A stretch of DNA of 64,000 nt from Rhodocollybia butyracea (GCA_015501585.1 JADNRY010000070.1:1-64000); one strand, 5' to 3'; shown: positions 33,803 to 45,244, numbered from the stretch's first letter. Numbers and translations: made by a program. The notes: generated by a model from the sequence alone, not told the origin.

Positions 33803-36341
33803 TGTAACGCCTCCACTTCTGCCTACCCCCCTCACCATTCTGATAACAGCCGGCCACGCCCTACGCGCGCGGCCCAATTCCTTTGGTGTTGTACGCCAAT
33901 TACCTTATCTTATCAATTGATAAGATATTATTTCTATTCCTATTCAGTTTGTCTACTTAAGTACCGTACAATTAGCTAATTACGCTAGTTCTTTCGCACC
34001 TTGAGTACACAATCGCATAGCTTTTGTAGTGTTCATGCGTGCGACCTAAGGACTCTGGCCACCGGCCCTTACACTTTTTTGAACACCAATCCTGCTATAC
34101 AGATTGGGTGATCAAGTTAAAACTTAAGTAAAAAAAACTACTTGAATAACTATACTACTACCACGTATATCCAACCAAACTCGTTTGTCTAACTCCGCAT
34201 CAAACGCGCCAAGCAAAATCAAAACCATCGATCATATGGACCCTTTTAGGTACTTAGAAAAGTCCCAGAGAACTGCGAGTTATCGCAATTCGTTCAGTGG
34301 TGATGCCACGTCACCAGCAAATTCTCACGACGAGAATATGCCTCGAATACCATCCCGAAAGGATGGTAATATGGGCACAAGTGAATTTACTGATGCCATG
34401 TACGCTATAAAGCAGACACTTCATCATAGCATGCAAATGCTAGAAAGTGTTAACACTATGGTGGAAAACTGGGGAAGACCTGTTAGGTCATCCAATATGA
34501 GATGTCCGTCTATCGCTGATGGTGCATGGGACCCGCACAGGCCCCGATTATCACCACCATTGCCTACTAACAGTAGGCAAAGCAAAGATCTGATTCAACA
34601 AATCAGATCTTCACATGAGGTGATTCGAACAGATACACAATCTGTTCAAGATGTACAAATGGTCATTGGAATGCCAAGAACCCGCCCATTGTCTTCAACG
34701 GTTGACAACAACTCAGTACATCGAGTATTGAGTGGGAATAACAACCCAACAGGGTTGCTACCATGTTCGCCGGTAACGGCGCAGATGTTACCACATCAGA
34801 ATACAGTGGTAAAAGTTGAAAATACAGGGGATGAATCACATCCCAGTGATCCCGTTGAGAGACAGGAGGTATCTTGTGAACGACACGGGCAACCCTGTAC
34901 GTATGCCATCCAAGAAGAGGATGAACAAGAGGAGATAGAATCTCCTCCGATAGTCGAAGAGGAGATTCAAAATGATGAATCTCCGAACATAACTGATCCT
35001 AATGACGAGGAATCGTCCGAAGGAGAATACACCCTCGAACCATACGAGGATGAATATGTCGGTCGACTATATGACGACGACAATGACTTTAGCGACTACT
35101 ATGGTCGCATAATGGAACCGGTTCAGACCGATACTGAGGATTTTGAAGATCCATTAGATGATTGCGGACCACCAGTCTGCATTGAAGAGGACATGGATAA
35201 TAATTTATTCTTGTCCATAGACCCTCATCATCATTCATTTATAATGAATGAAGATTGGTTGACTGCTATCAGTCACCATGAAGATGAAGAACCTAAACCT
35301 GAACAAGGTAAAGGATTCCAAACTCTAAGCAAACAAATGCCACGCCCTCATAGAGGCCCAGCTATAAATTGTTCAATTGAACAACTATCAAAGTCAATGG
35401 TTGAAGCCGACCAAAAAGACTGGGTAGAAAGGTACCTAACAGCACAGCAGGCCATGTGGCCTCTAGATCCAAATACGGATGAACCCATATGGGTCATCTG
35501 CGACACGTCGGTATCCGGCGTCGAATGTATGTATGGTCAAGGACCTACATGGCAGACCTGTAGGCCTACCAGATTTATGTCCAAAAGGTTTACTGCAGCG
35601 CAGCATAACTATAGAGTCCTTGTGTTAGAGACTTTATTAAATTCCATTATCAAGGAGAGCACAGGGTATGCTCCCTTTGAGGTAGATAGAGGGTACATGT
35701 GCCCAATGATGGAGTTTACAATAAATTCCAGTATAAACGAGAGCACCAGGTTTGCTCCTTTTGAAGTAAAATGGAGAGTACATGCTTTCCATGGTTTGTG
35801 AATACCCAAGTGATGCACAAGTGTTGCTGGGTGTATGCAAATGAAACCCCAGCTATCGATGTATCAAACTTGATAATGGGTAAATCATATGAACCCCAGA
35901 ATAACGTCTTCACAGGAAGATTGTCTCCGGCCCCAAGAGGACCGAGATTGTTACCTACTCTGTCTACAATTAGTAGACTGACAACTAGACCCAGTAATAT
36001 GACTTACTGGTATCTATTAATGTCACATTGTTTCGATTAGTGCCCCTGGCACTAATCTAGTGGGGGAGGGTGTAATGCCTCCACTTCTGCCTACCCCCCT
36101 CACCATTCTGATAACAGCCGGCCACGCCCTACGCGCGCGGCCCAATTCCTTTGGTGTTGTACGCCAATTACCTTATCTTATCAATTGATAAGATATTATT
36201 TCTATTCCTATTCAGTTTGTCTACTTAAGTACCGTACAATTAGCTAATTACGCTAGTTCTTTCGCACCTTGAGTACACAATCGCATAGCTTTTGTAGTGT
36301 TCATGCGTGTGACCTAAGGACTCTGGCCACCGGCCCTTACA
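33803..36341 (+). mobile_element. Internally deleted gypsy-type LTR element (element 1)
   Basis: The LTRs 33,803-34,073 and 36,071-36,341 (271 bp each, almost identical) run from TGTAACGCC/TGTAATGCC to CCCTTACA. A polypurine tract (CTAGTGGGGGAGGG) abuts the 3' LTR. The 5' LTR is preceded by ACAAG; the 3' LTR is followed not by ACAAG but by CTAAAG and then a second element in opposite orientation. The internal ORF keeps only scraps of pol. Confidence 0.88.
34236..35801 (+). CDS. Fused remnant polyprotein of element 1
   Basis: Open for 521 codons from the first ATG; the frame is open further upstream but begins there with TTG. The N-terminal two thirds are acidic, Gag-like and without zinc knuckle. 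Then comes a gypsy RNase H-like fragment (PIWVICDTSVSGVECMYGQG, CRPTRFMSKRFTAAQHNYR). It is followed, without catalytic RT or integrase core, by two short copies of an integrase-tail motif (NSIIKESTGYAPFEVDRGYM and NSSINESTRFAPFEVKW). Large deletions left the frame open. It may still supply a Gag-like product; that is inference. Confidence 0.7.
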   Translation: MDPFRYLEKSQRTASYRNSFSGDATSPANSHDENMPRIPSRKDGNMGTSEFTDAMYAIKQTLHHSMQMLESVNTMVENWGRPVRSSNMRCPSIADGAWDPHRPRLSPPLPTNSRQSKDLIQQIRSSHEVIRTDTQSVQDVQMVIGMPRTRPLSSTVDNNSVHRVLSGNNNPTGLLPCSPVTAQMLPHQNTVVKVENTGDESHPSDPVERQEVSCERHGQPCTYAIQEEDEQEEIESPPIVEEEIQNDESPNITDPNDEESSEGEYTLEPYEDEYVGRLYDDDNDFSDYYGRIMEPVQTDTEDFEDPLDDCGPPVCIEEDMDNNLFLSIDPHHHSFIMNEDWLTAISHHEDEEPKPEQGKGFQTLSKQMPRPHRGPAINCSIEQLSKSMVEADQKDWVERYLTAQQAMWPLDPNTDEPIWVICDTSVSGVECMYGQGPTWQTCRPTRFMSKRFTAAQHNYRVLVLETLLNSIIKESTGYAPFEVDRGYMCPMMEFTINSSINESTRFAPFEVKWRVHAFHGL

Positions 36342-36347
36342 CTAAAG

Positions 36348-37825
36348 TGTAAGAGCCCTGACTCTTAATGCCTCAGACCATGAGCAAGATCTCGTTCTAT
36401 TAGAGAAATAGACCGAAACGAGTATGTGGTACGAGGATAAGAGTAGACTAATTATGTAATATCGGCGCTAACGGCAATGAACGTGCCATAGGCGTTACAC
36501 ATGCCCCCTAGATTGACCCCACAGGTCCATCTTACCCAAAAAAAAACAAAAGAGAAAGATGGAAAAGGGAAAACATAACAAAGAGAAACATACAGTCATC
36601 TAATAGGTAACGTATGATGTAGTATGCTGGCAATTTCCATAAGCGAAGAAGAAGAGAAAGTGTCCTGTGAAAATCGCCGGATTCTCTGGATGCTGACACT
36701 AAGTCCGGATTGAGATGGTGGTGGCACAGTGGAGACAGTAGATCTCCAGCGCCATGAATGGGAGCATTGATTAGGAGCACAAATATGGTGATGGGGAATT
36801 TCAGTGGGTGAAGGTGATGGCATGAGTGTACCAGATTGGGATGGGCAATGACTTGAACGAAGCAAGAGCGAACCAAACGCACCATACACATTGTGTTTGA
36901 CACGTTTACAAAGGCCTGTTGGTGGAACGGCAGTCACAGGGGCAACATAAGGCACAGGTGTACACTCGGTTGGAGTGTTTGAGAGATGAACACAATCTGG
37001 CAGTGCTTCAGCTGTGTGTTCGAGCCCCATGACATGTTCATCCATGAATACTTCAAGTTTCCGGCCTGCTTTCCGCAGTTCAGCCACCTCCCGTGCAAAC
37101 TCTGAGGTTGGTTGGAGTTGAAGTGAAGGGGAAGTGGGTTTGGAGGGTGAAACCAATGTCAGAGCGTGTGGAGATGATTTCGATGTGTTCGACGCATTCA
37201 AAGCGAGCGTGGGAGTCGGTGATGAGGCAGTAGGAGCAGTCAAAGGTGATGGAGAACTTGGAGCAGGAGGTGGTGTTTGAGATTTGGACAGTTCCATCCC
37301 AAACTCTTCTCCCAGTCTCTTAATAGACTCTATCATCTGAAAACAGACCTCTGCCTGAAAACCTTCCTCCTTCACTGCCCAGCAACATCTTAATGTTGAA
37401 TCCTGCACCACTGCCTCTGCCAAATCCCTACCAGCCACTGAAAGACCATGTTGTTCCCAGAGCTGCTTAAAGTTGACTAGCAGCTGTTGAATTCCCTGGG
37501 AGGAGAAGTCCAGGATCCCAGAGATGTGTGAGAGAGGATCATGAGGGAACATAGAAAGGATTTGAGAAAGAAAAGAGTAAGCCAGAGCCATGACAGAGTC
37601 ATGGCTTGAGTTGTGCTGTTGTGTGGTCATATTGCTGTAATAGTCCTATTCAGGACAAGGTTGCTCAAAAAAGTGTAAGAGCCCTGACTCTTAATGCCTC
37701 AGACCATGAGCAAGATCTCGTTCTATTAGAGAAATAGACCGAAACGAGTATGTGGTACGAGGATAAGAGTAGACTAATTATGTAATATTGGCGCTAACGG
37801 CAATGAACGTGCCGTAGGCGTTACA
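36348..37825 (-). mobile_element. Short non-autonomous LTR element (element 2), tail-to-tail with element 1
   Basis: The LTRs 37,674-37,825 (5') and 36,348-36,499 (3') are 152 bp each and nearly identical; on the minus strand they start TGTAACGCCTA and end CTCTTACA. The sequence after the 5' LTR (CTTTTTTGAGC) and the purine tract before the 3' LTR (CTAGGGGGCATG) resemble those of element 1, so both belong to one family. The outer flank is ACAAG (37,826-37,830), the same as left of element 1. Confidence 0.85.
36596..37630 (-). CDS. Unknown protein inside LTR element 2
   Basis: 344 residues, intact, starting 44 bp inside the 5' LTR. The N-terminal half is helical (FLSQILSMFPHDPLSHISGI, LAEAVVQDSTLRCCW, MIESIKRLGEEFGMELS). 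Then comes a Pro/Ser/Thr-rich linker, a short coiled-coil-like EFAREVAELRKAGRKLEVFMDEH, and a Ser/Pro-rich basic tail. No zinc knuckle, protease, RT or integrase motif. Its position is that of gag, so it may be a divergent Gag or a captured host sequence. I do not recognise it. Confidence 0.6.
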   Translation of the reverse strand: MTTQQHNSSHDSVMALAYSFLSQILSMFPHDPLSHISGILDFSSQGIQQLLVNFKQLWEQHGLSVAGRDLAEAVVQDSTLRCCWAVKEEGFQAEVCFQMIESIKRLGEEFGMELSKSQTPPPAPSSPSPLTAPTASSPTPTLALNASNTSKSSPHALTLVSPSKPTSPSLQLQPTSEFAREVAELRKAGRKLEVFMDEHVMGLEHTAEALPDCVHLSNTPTECTPVPYVAPVTAVPPTGLCKRVKHNVYGAFGSLLLRSSHCPSQSGTLMPSPSPTEIPHHHICAPNQCSHSWRWRSTVSTVPPPSQSGLSVSIQRIRRFSQDTFSSSSLMEIASILHHTLPIR

Positions 37826-38070
37826 ACAAGCATTGTACACATTTATAAAGCTTGTGCACCGCGTCACAAGCATTGTACACATGTACAAAGCTTGTGCACC
37901 GCGTCACAAGCATTGTACACATGTACAAAGCTTGTGCACCGCGTCACAAGCATTGTACATGTGTACAGAGCTTGTGCAGCGCATCCCAAGTGTTGTACAC
38001 ATGTACAAAGCTCGTGCACACGTCACAAGCATTGTACAGAGCTTGTGCAGCACATCCCAAGCATTGTGTA
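37826..38070 (+). repeat. 40-bp minisatellite, right part
   Basis: Six units of the same repeat as 33,520-33,802, resuming exactly in phase after the duplicated ACAAG. One unit is shortened by about 10 bp. Confidence 0.9.
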
Positions 38071-39580
38071 TTAGAGGATCCCGTATTATAAGAAAGCAGA
38101 AAATTGAGGCAAGGAAGCATGGAAATTTATAGTGGTGTGGAAGGGTATCCACATAGGAATATTCAATCAATGGTATGTATTGTCTGCTTCCTCTTTTGAC
38201 AAGGATTCAAGGCTGAGTGCTTGCAGGTCCAACACACACCCGAATGTCACCAATGTTTCTGGTAGTGGTTTTCAAAGTGCCAAAGGATGGCATGCAGGGC
38301 TGGAAATATTTCTTAGCCAACATCCTGAGGGTTATCTGGCTCAGTGTGCAACCACAACCTTCCCAAGCATACAAATTGCAAAGCCAGAGCTCTACAGTGA
38401 CCACATCTTTGGTGTCTTCCTCTTTTTGTATCCTTTCTGAACCCAGAGATCATTCCTCAGGCAACCGGGAAGAAGACTTCACTAGTTCTCTGGTGCTCAG
38501 CACTGAGATAGAGTCCACCCTCGATTCTAACTCTTTGGATTCATTTCACTACTGTAAATCCTGTGAATCCCTGTTGGGAGATATTTATGCCATAAGACAA
38601 CGGGGTTCCCCAGGCCCCACTATTTATCCAAACAGATGTGTCTCTATGTGTTATTTTCTTTTCCCTTTACTTCATAATTCTTCCAGGAACCAGGCTAAGA
38701 AAGTAGTATGCAGGCGCCATGCTGATGGAACGCTGCACTCTGTGTGAATCACCCCCTCACTTAATAATGCTTTTGATTTTGCAGCTCTAGCAGCCGCAAT
38801 AATTGGTGAGAGAGACAGCAGAGTCATCTGGGTAAACAGGTTTGCACCTACATATATTATCTTTGGTTCCCTCAGTGACATATGCCCAGGAGACAGGCTA
38901 AAAGTAGAAGTGCTGATGGAGTGTAATGACACTTCTGATTTTGCAACCTCTTTCAGCCACAGTAGCCACTATCTTATGAGTTATGGCCTTATGCAATATA
39001 CATTTTTTTCTGTCTATTTTTCTGCCTATTTTAGAATAGCTTGAACCAGGGCATGAACAAGAATGTGAACCAAAGCTGGATGGAGTTGTACATGTGGCAG
39101 AGGTAAGCAGCGCCTCGTAGTTCCTTCCTTCTTGGTTGATATTACATTCTGTAGGTCCAAGAAAGGTCAGTGTGGATCCTTCCTTCCCGGTTGATGTTAC
39201 ATTTAGTAGATCCAAGAAAGGTCAGTGTGGATCCTTCCTTCCCAGTTGATATTACATTCTGTAGATCCAAAAAAGGCTGTTGCATGAGTCTGAGTGTGAA
39301 CCAAGGGTAGATTAAGCTGTATGTGTGGTGGAGGTAAGCAGCACCCCATTTATCCTTTCCCAATTGACACTGCATTCTGTAAGAGAAAGATTTTTAGTAT
39401 TTGAATGCTGTATGTGAGGTGAAGGAGCAAGATGTCTAGACTGCAATGTCAGATGCAAAGGAGGTTAGTGGTGCCTGGTACCCTGGTACAACATTCCTGT
39501 TCAAACTCCATATGCAGATACTAGAGGTTATACATAGACACTAGAGCTTTACCTCTGCCAGTTGTGAGACCTCCTCCAAA
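38071..39580. other. Repeat-rich stretch without a recognised gene
   Basis: Open stretches such as 38,217-38,747 have no recognisable domain. At 39,118-39,270 a unit of about 56-58 bp (containing CCTTCCTTCC, GTTGATATTACATTCTGTAG and AAGGTCAGTGTGGAT) is repeated nearly three times. Two GT/TG-rich segments around 39,050 and 39,290 (GTGAACCAA, GGTAAGCAGC) also resemble each other. Confidence 0.5.
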
Positions 39581-42353
39581 ATGCCCAAAGGAAAAACTGG
39601 AAAACTACGAGGAAGGCCTGGCTGGGTGACTGGAACCAAACTGGTATATCTGGAACATTATTTTACCGAGTGGAAAACAGTGTGGGAGGCAGGAAAAGTT
39701 GGGGAGTTTTACACTCTGATGATGAAAAGGCTGTATGCTAAATTTGGGGAGCAAGCAGAGAAGGGAGATGCAACAGACGAAACGGAAGATCCTGAAGATG
39801 AAGCCCTGGACATCAAAATGGACAATAAAACAAAGGAAGAGTTGAAGGAGTTCCGAGCCAATTTCAAAGACCACTGAAAGGTATTTATCTCTAAATTATC
39901 ATGCATCAGTATTGACATGTAGAGATTTTTCCTTGTAGAAAGTTGGTGACTGGTTCAATGCATGTAATTGTTGCAGCAGCAAGGGAGAAGAAAAACATTC
40001 TTTACTCTCTGTTTGAGTGTGTTGCAGAGGTACTTCCCAATGCTCCCTGTTGGCCCAGGGAGATGCAGTTCTACTCCTCTCTTTACTGGACTGAGAAGAT
40101 TAAACCCATCTATTTGGAAGAGAAAGCACACTGAGAGAGAATTGCAATTGAGGCTGGGGAGAAAAGGCCAGTGACAATCAACATTCCTAATGGAGTGACC
40201 AAAAAAACTGTGGGCAGCTGAGCCAGAGGAAGTGCAGGTAGAGGTATGGTTATTTTGCCCTAATCTGCTTGCTCTGACTGCATTGGTGTAGATCCGGAGA
40301 CTAATTGAAGAATACCATGCTTGGAATATGAAGCAATATAACTTTGCAAGAGATCACCCAGGGACTAAGACAGGGTCAGACTACTATCTGTATGTATTTT
40401 TGTAATCCTCTGTTTTGCATTATTAATTGTTTCTGAAGGGCTCTAGTAAGCTTGTCCGCATTGTTGCAGAAGCTTGTCAATGCTTGCCAGGACTATTTTG
40501 GCATGGCTACCACAATCTTGCTGTGCGGACCCATTCCAGAGAGTGGAGGGAATGTAGAAGTACAAAGGTACATGTTTCTGTAGTGGATATTTTATTTTTT
40601 CATCATTAATACTTTCCTTTTTAACCTTCACCCAGGGACAATTAAAGGCACCTCTACTACATGGCCAGATTTTGGCCCAACAGGCTTTCAACAGGTTGAA
40701 GATCTCATGATAAAATTCAGTTTGAAGGTATTCAGTGAGTCCTCCCTTGTTCATAAAAAATATGTGATATGAAATGAAATGTAGGTGCACAGGAATGTCA
40801 GAACCAAGCGCTCAGCCCCCAGGAGCTCACAGCGGCCCAAGAAGCACTTCAAGCTAAAGGGGTAGCAGGGAGTACAGGAACAAACACCAACTTTGAGGGT
40901 CATCCAAGCAACTCAACTAGGGTAGGACCCAACATAGCTCATTCTACAGCCAATAGTGGTCATTCAACCAGTGTTGCATCTGACACACCCAAAAAAACCT
41001 CTTCCACCACCCTGAATGCTCATTCAAGAAGTCCCGTTCTTGGTAAAGCTTTTTGGTCACCCATTGCACCTGATGCTCATTCTACACCCTTAGACAATGT
41101 TTGTTTGATGAGTGTTGCAACCGGAAGTGCTCATTCTGCATGCTCCAATGAAGCTCATCACACACCCTCTGACAAAGCTCATTCAATGAGTGCTGCGCCC
41201 TGCAATGCTCATTCCACACCCTCCAATGAAGCTCAATCCACACCCACTGATGAAGCTCATCCCATACCCTCTGACAAAGCTTGTTCAACAAGTGCTGCAC
41301 CCAGCAATGCTCATTCCACACCCTCAGATGATGCTCATGCAACAAGTGTTGCACCCAATAATACTCCTTCTGCACTCTCAGACAAAACTTGTTGAACGTT
41401 CCATGAGTGCTGCACTGGATAATACTCCTTCTGCACCCTCAGACAAAACTCATTCACCAAGTGTTGTGCCCAACAATGCTCCTTCTGTGCCTCATTCAAT
41501 GGGTGTCACACCTAACAACACTCATTCCACTCCTAGCATGGGTGTTGCATCCGATGGAGGTCATTCCACACCTGGTGGATCCTGTGCAGCAAGTGTTGCA
41601 CCCATTGGAGCTCATTCAATGAGTGTTACACCTGACAAAGCTCATTCCACATCCAGTAATAGGCATTCTATGAGCACCACACCAGAGGATACTGCCTCTC
41701 TGGATAGGGAATGGCCTATGGCAGAGCTTCCTGAATGGATTCATAAGTTTTACAGTGTTTTCCAGCCCACTGTTAGTTGGGACACACAATGGTTTGACTG
41801 TATCAAGCTTTATCCAAAGTTCAAACATAAGCTTGGGTACAAGGAGAGCTGTGGGAAGAATCATCGGAATCCTCAAAGGATGATGAAGGTTTGGACTCCA
41901 GAGATTGGCTCAAGGTGGCGTGAGGAGTGGTGGACTTATTGGCACTCAATCCAGCCTCAAGGTCAGGTGCAGAAGGATAAACTTGTATGTCCAGAGTCTC
42001 TTGATTGGAGTAGCCTTCAAGACAAGGGAGGTGTTGATGGATTTTTATTGATCATGCTCACTCTCCTTTGGTGGGGTCATGATACACATAGCGGAAATTG
42101 GCAAGATGAGCATCCAGCAAACTCTGAAGGCTGGCGCTTAGCTGTAGCTGATGTCTGGTATGTCTTAGATAGCATTATTTCTTATGGGGTGAAAAAGTCC
42201 AAGGGGAAGGGAAAATGTAAACACATTGAGATTGAAATGGCAGAGGAAAATGTAGGATTTGCGCATGGCCATTCATCAGGAAAGGTACATAATGCCCAGG
42301 CAAACCTAGAATATCCTGAGGCAGCCCAGGAATTCCATGCATGGCCAACATAG
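39581..42353 (+). pseudogene. Decayed member of a repeat-associated basidiomycete protein family
   Basis: Starts with the recurrent Agaricomycete motif KGKTGKLRGRPGWVTGTKL (39,581 on), which I know from repetitive hypothetical genes. A middle region follows with in-frame stops (about 40,133 and 40,220). Then a long Ala/His/Ser/Thr repeat (AHSTPSDKAHS type, 40,880-41,690) with a frameshift near 41,390, and a conserved C-terminal part (PEWIHKFYSVFQ, WTPEIGSRWREEWWTYW, LIMLTLLWWG, WRLAVADVWYVLDSI) to the stop at 42,353. No catalytic function is known to me. Several frame breaks mean it is not functional as it stands. Confidence 0.6.
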
Positions 42354-42667
42354 CACTCAGGGATTGCAGGGGCAGGAGTAAGGGAGTAAAGGACTTAAAG
42401 TTGTTTTGTAATATTTTTATTTGCTGATTCAACTCGGATGAGTTGTTGCAATGGTTCAACTCAGAACTCTTAGTGTACATATTTGATTTGATTTTTAATA
42501 CTTTTTGTTCTTCATACACCAATTCAATACCATTGCAAATGCATATTTGCTATACATATTGAGGCTTTAGAGAGCTCAACTTGGATTACAGCTTGAGTGA
42601 CTGGCAGGTTCTGTTTCTCTCTTCTCTTGAAGTAGTGAAATAAGGTGTTCTGCAGCCTTGACTTGCT

Positions 42668-43095
42668 GGAGGGGGCATTTAATACCTCCGGCAGTGGCAG
42701 TGTCATCCAAATACAGTAATAATCAATTCCGGCCCAGATATGCAGGCCAATATATAGTATGCACCTGTCTGGGGGGGTATTTTAATGCCCCCAGCAGTGG
42801 TAGTATCATCCAAAAAGGGTAATAATCAATTCCCACCAGATATGCAGGCCAATATATAGTACACACCTGTCTGGGGGGGTTATTTTAATGCCACCAGCAG
42901 TGGTAGTATCATCCAAATAGGGTACTACTCAATTCCCACCCAGATATGCAGGCCAATATATAGTACACACCTATCTGGGGGGGTATTTCAATCCCCCCAG
43001 CAGCGGCAGTATCATCCAATTATGGTAATAATCCATTCCCACCCAGATACACAGGCCAATACCTAATATGCACCTCAGCTGAGGGGTATATTAAT
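42668..43095. repeat. Four tandem units of about 103 bp
   Basis: The landmark ATGCAGGCCAATATATAG recurs at about 42,740, 42,843 and 42,946, with a diverged copy at 43,049. Each unit also has CTGTCTGGGGGGGT and AGTATCATCCAA. Units diverge mostly by point changes. No coding sequence. Confidence 0.85.
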
Positions 43096-43399
43096 GCCCA
43101 TACAAATTTACTGTACAGTAGCTTACTGGGTTTTATTATCATAATCTCCACAACAGATACCAGGGGTATTTAAATAATGCTACTGAAGCAGCTGTAAGTA
43201 TAGACTACATACAACCGTAAGTACAGGTTTCACAATCAGATAAATAAAGTATAAACTCATCTCAGAAGTGTACTATACAAATGACTGAGGGGGAAAGGAC
43301 AATAAGTCTGGTATATAAGTAAGTACTCAAAACTGCCAAGTCATAGACAGATACTTGGATAAACAAAAAGGTAGAATAGATAATATAAGGAAAAGGGGG

Positions 43400-43960
43400 A
43401 AATTAAGGCCCCCCACGGAAGGATAAACCATAAGATGACGCAAAATGCATCCCACCTACTCCAGATGTAGAAATGCAGGGCAGGACTCCTTGACCCGAGG
43501 CTCTTCCTTTGACACTAGGGCTTCCTGGAGGTCCCCAAACTTGTCCTTTTCTGAGAGGTAAACAGTTGTATAATGATGTATCATCTGCAAAGAAGGATGT
43601 GATAAGGCATTCAGACATGCCAGGGATCTCAAAGCCACTGAGCTTTGGAGAACTGCACAGCATCTCTGCCAGGGGCTCAATTGCAAGATCAAAAAGTAAG
43701 CAGGACAGAGGATCCCCTTGCCTTACTCCCCTTGTGAGGGTATATGGGAAACTAACTTCCCCATTTATTATTACACAGGTCTCTGTGCCAGTGTAGAGGT
43801 ACCGGACTGTGTTAATGAAAGGGGTTGGGAGGTTGAAAGCCTCCAGGGTCTTCCATAGGTAAGCATGAGAAACCCGGTCATATGCTTTTTCTTGGTCTAG
43901 TGTAACTATAGCCCCATTCTGAATCTCTTCTTCCGCATATTCAACAGACTTACAACTTTG
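43400..43960 (-). pseudogene. Reverse transcriptase fragment of a non-LTR (LINE) element
   Basis: On the minus strand: VTLDQEKAYDRVSH (RT motif A with the first catalytic Asp), then TRGVRQGDPLSCLLFDLAIE (motif B) and FADDTSLY (motif C, the catalytic pair). This is the order and wording of L1/Tad-like LINE reverse transcriptases. Frames shift after the FADD motif and neither endonuclease nor the rest of ORF2 is present. A dead fragment of about 0.55 kb. Confidence 0.88.
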
Positions 43961-44286
43961 AAGCTAACCCAAACTAACCAGAGGCATATATGGGACCAGA
44001 GAATCAAATTTATTATTTAAGAAAAGATTGGACACACCATAGAGCTAAGACAAGCACAGTGCAGCACTAAGCGCTTGAGCAGACAGCATCAGAAAGTCGC
44101 ATGTCAAACACTTTGACATTTCTAAATATAGTGAAACAATTCTCTCAAATTTGGATGAGATCAACCTGATCGGGACGAAATTCCCATGCAAAACCGGCAA
44201 TAAGGATGAGCCTTCATTACATTCAGGACTCATAACTATAATATTGTACAAGAAGGCACCATTCCAGCAAATGATAAATATGTGGT

Positions 44287-44528
44287 ACTTACACTGTTTT
44301 TCCTTGAAGATTGTTGATTTATATCTGCTGCACTTCAGACTATTGGATATGTATTCAACCAGTTCCCTCACTGTCATCCTCTGCTAAATTTTCTTACTTT
44401 TGTGCTCCAATATATAAGGCACACAATTAAGGGACAGCAATCTTAAAATTCAGTAGTCCTGTAGACTGTTACAGAGCTCATAGCAACAGTGTATCAAGTG
44501 ATAGGTTACTTTGATTTAATGTGGCTCC
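44287..44528 (+). repeat. Fragment of the duplicated spacer
   Basis: Similar to 54,163-54,400 and 59,640-59,770 (shared AT(C)TGCTGCAC, TATTCAACCA, CTGCTAAATTTTCTT), the spacer after membrane-protein copies 2 and 3. It marks host sequence reappearing after the mobile block, just before the helicase/DUF6589 segment. Confidence 0.7.
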
Positions 44529-45244
44529 TGAGGCCTGAGCCTAGCCTGGTAACCAAGCCCTTAAGAGGTTGTCATTGTTAAACAAGGAACCTCGTTAGAG
44601 GGCTTGGTAAACCAGAAGCAAATTGTTGCACAGACTTTGCTGCTGTCAAAACTGCTGTTAGGCAAGCCTAATAAGGCAGGACCTAATTGGGATTTAGAGA
44701 TGGGAAAACAGCAATGTTTGGCTTTAACAGTTTACTTTATCTGCTCATGTACTTTTTTTGAAAATCTTTCATGTAACAATGTGTCCAATGTATAATGGAT
44801 CAAGCTATTGGTCCTCATAGTCTCTCAGATTCCCTAGACAAAATCTGCAATAGCAACTGGACCCAACTCAGTGTTAAATACACAACCATTGAACCTCACA
44901 TTCACTGTAAATTTCCTATTCATTTTATACTCTCTCTTTCTTGGGATGAAGGAGGACATGAAGCAACCGATATTCAGATTCTTGCAATCCGCCTCAGTTT
45001 ACTGGTATTCTTTGCAACAATAGGACAAGAAATCCCAAAGATCTTCCAGTTGCAGGCAGCTCTCAAAGCTCACCAGTGAAACTCATTGATTGTAGCTGGT
45101 ACTGAGTCTGGGAAGACACACATAATGGCACTGCTGATGTTGCTTGAAAAACCAGACTTGACAAAGGCGTTCATTACAATCTCACCCTTGAAGAGACTTC
45201 AAGAGACCCAGGTGCACCTTTATACAACTAGTATTTCATTACTG

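Noticed and set aside
33515..33979. Overlapping reading frames rich in HKHCTH and VTSIVH
   Set aside because: Products of the 40-bp minisatellite; the same holds for 37,833-38,132.
38217..38747. 176-codon frame
   Set aside because: No domain, composition or splice evidence; it lies in degraded repeat DNA.
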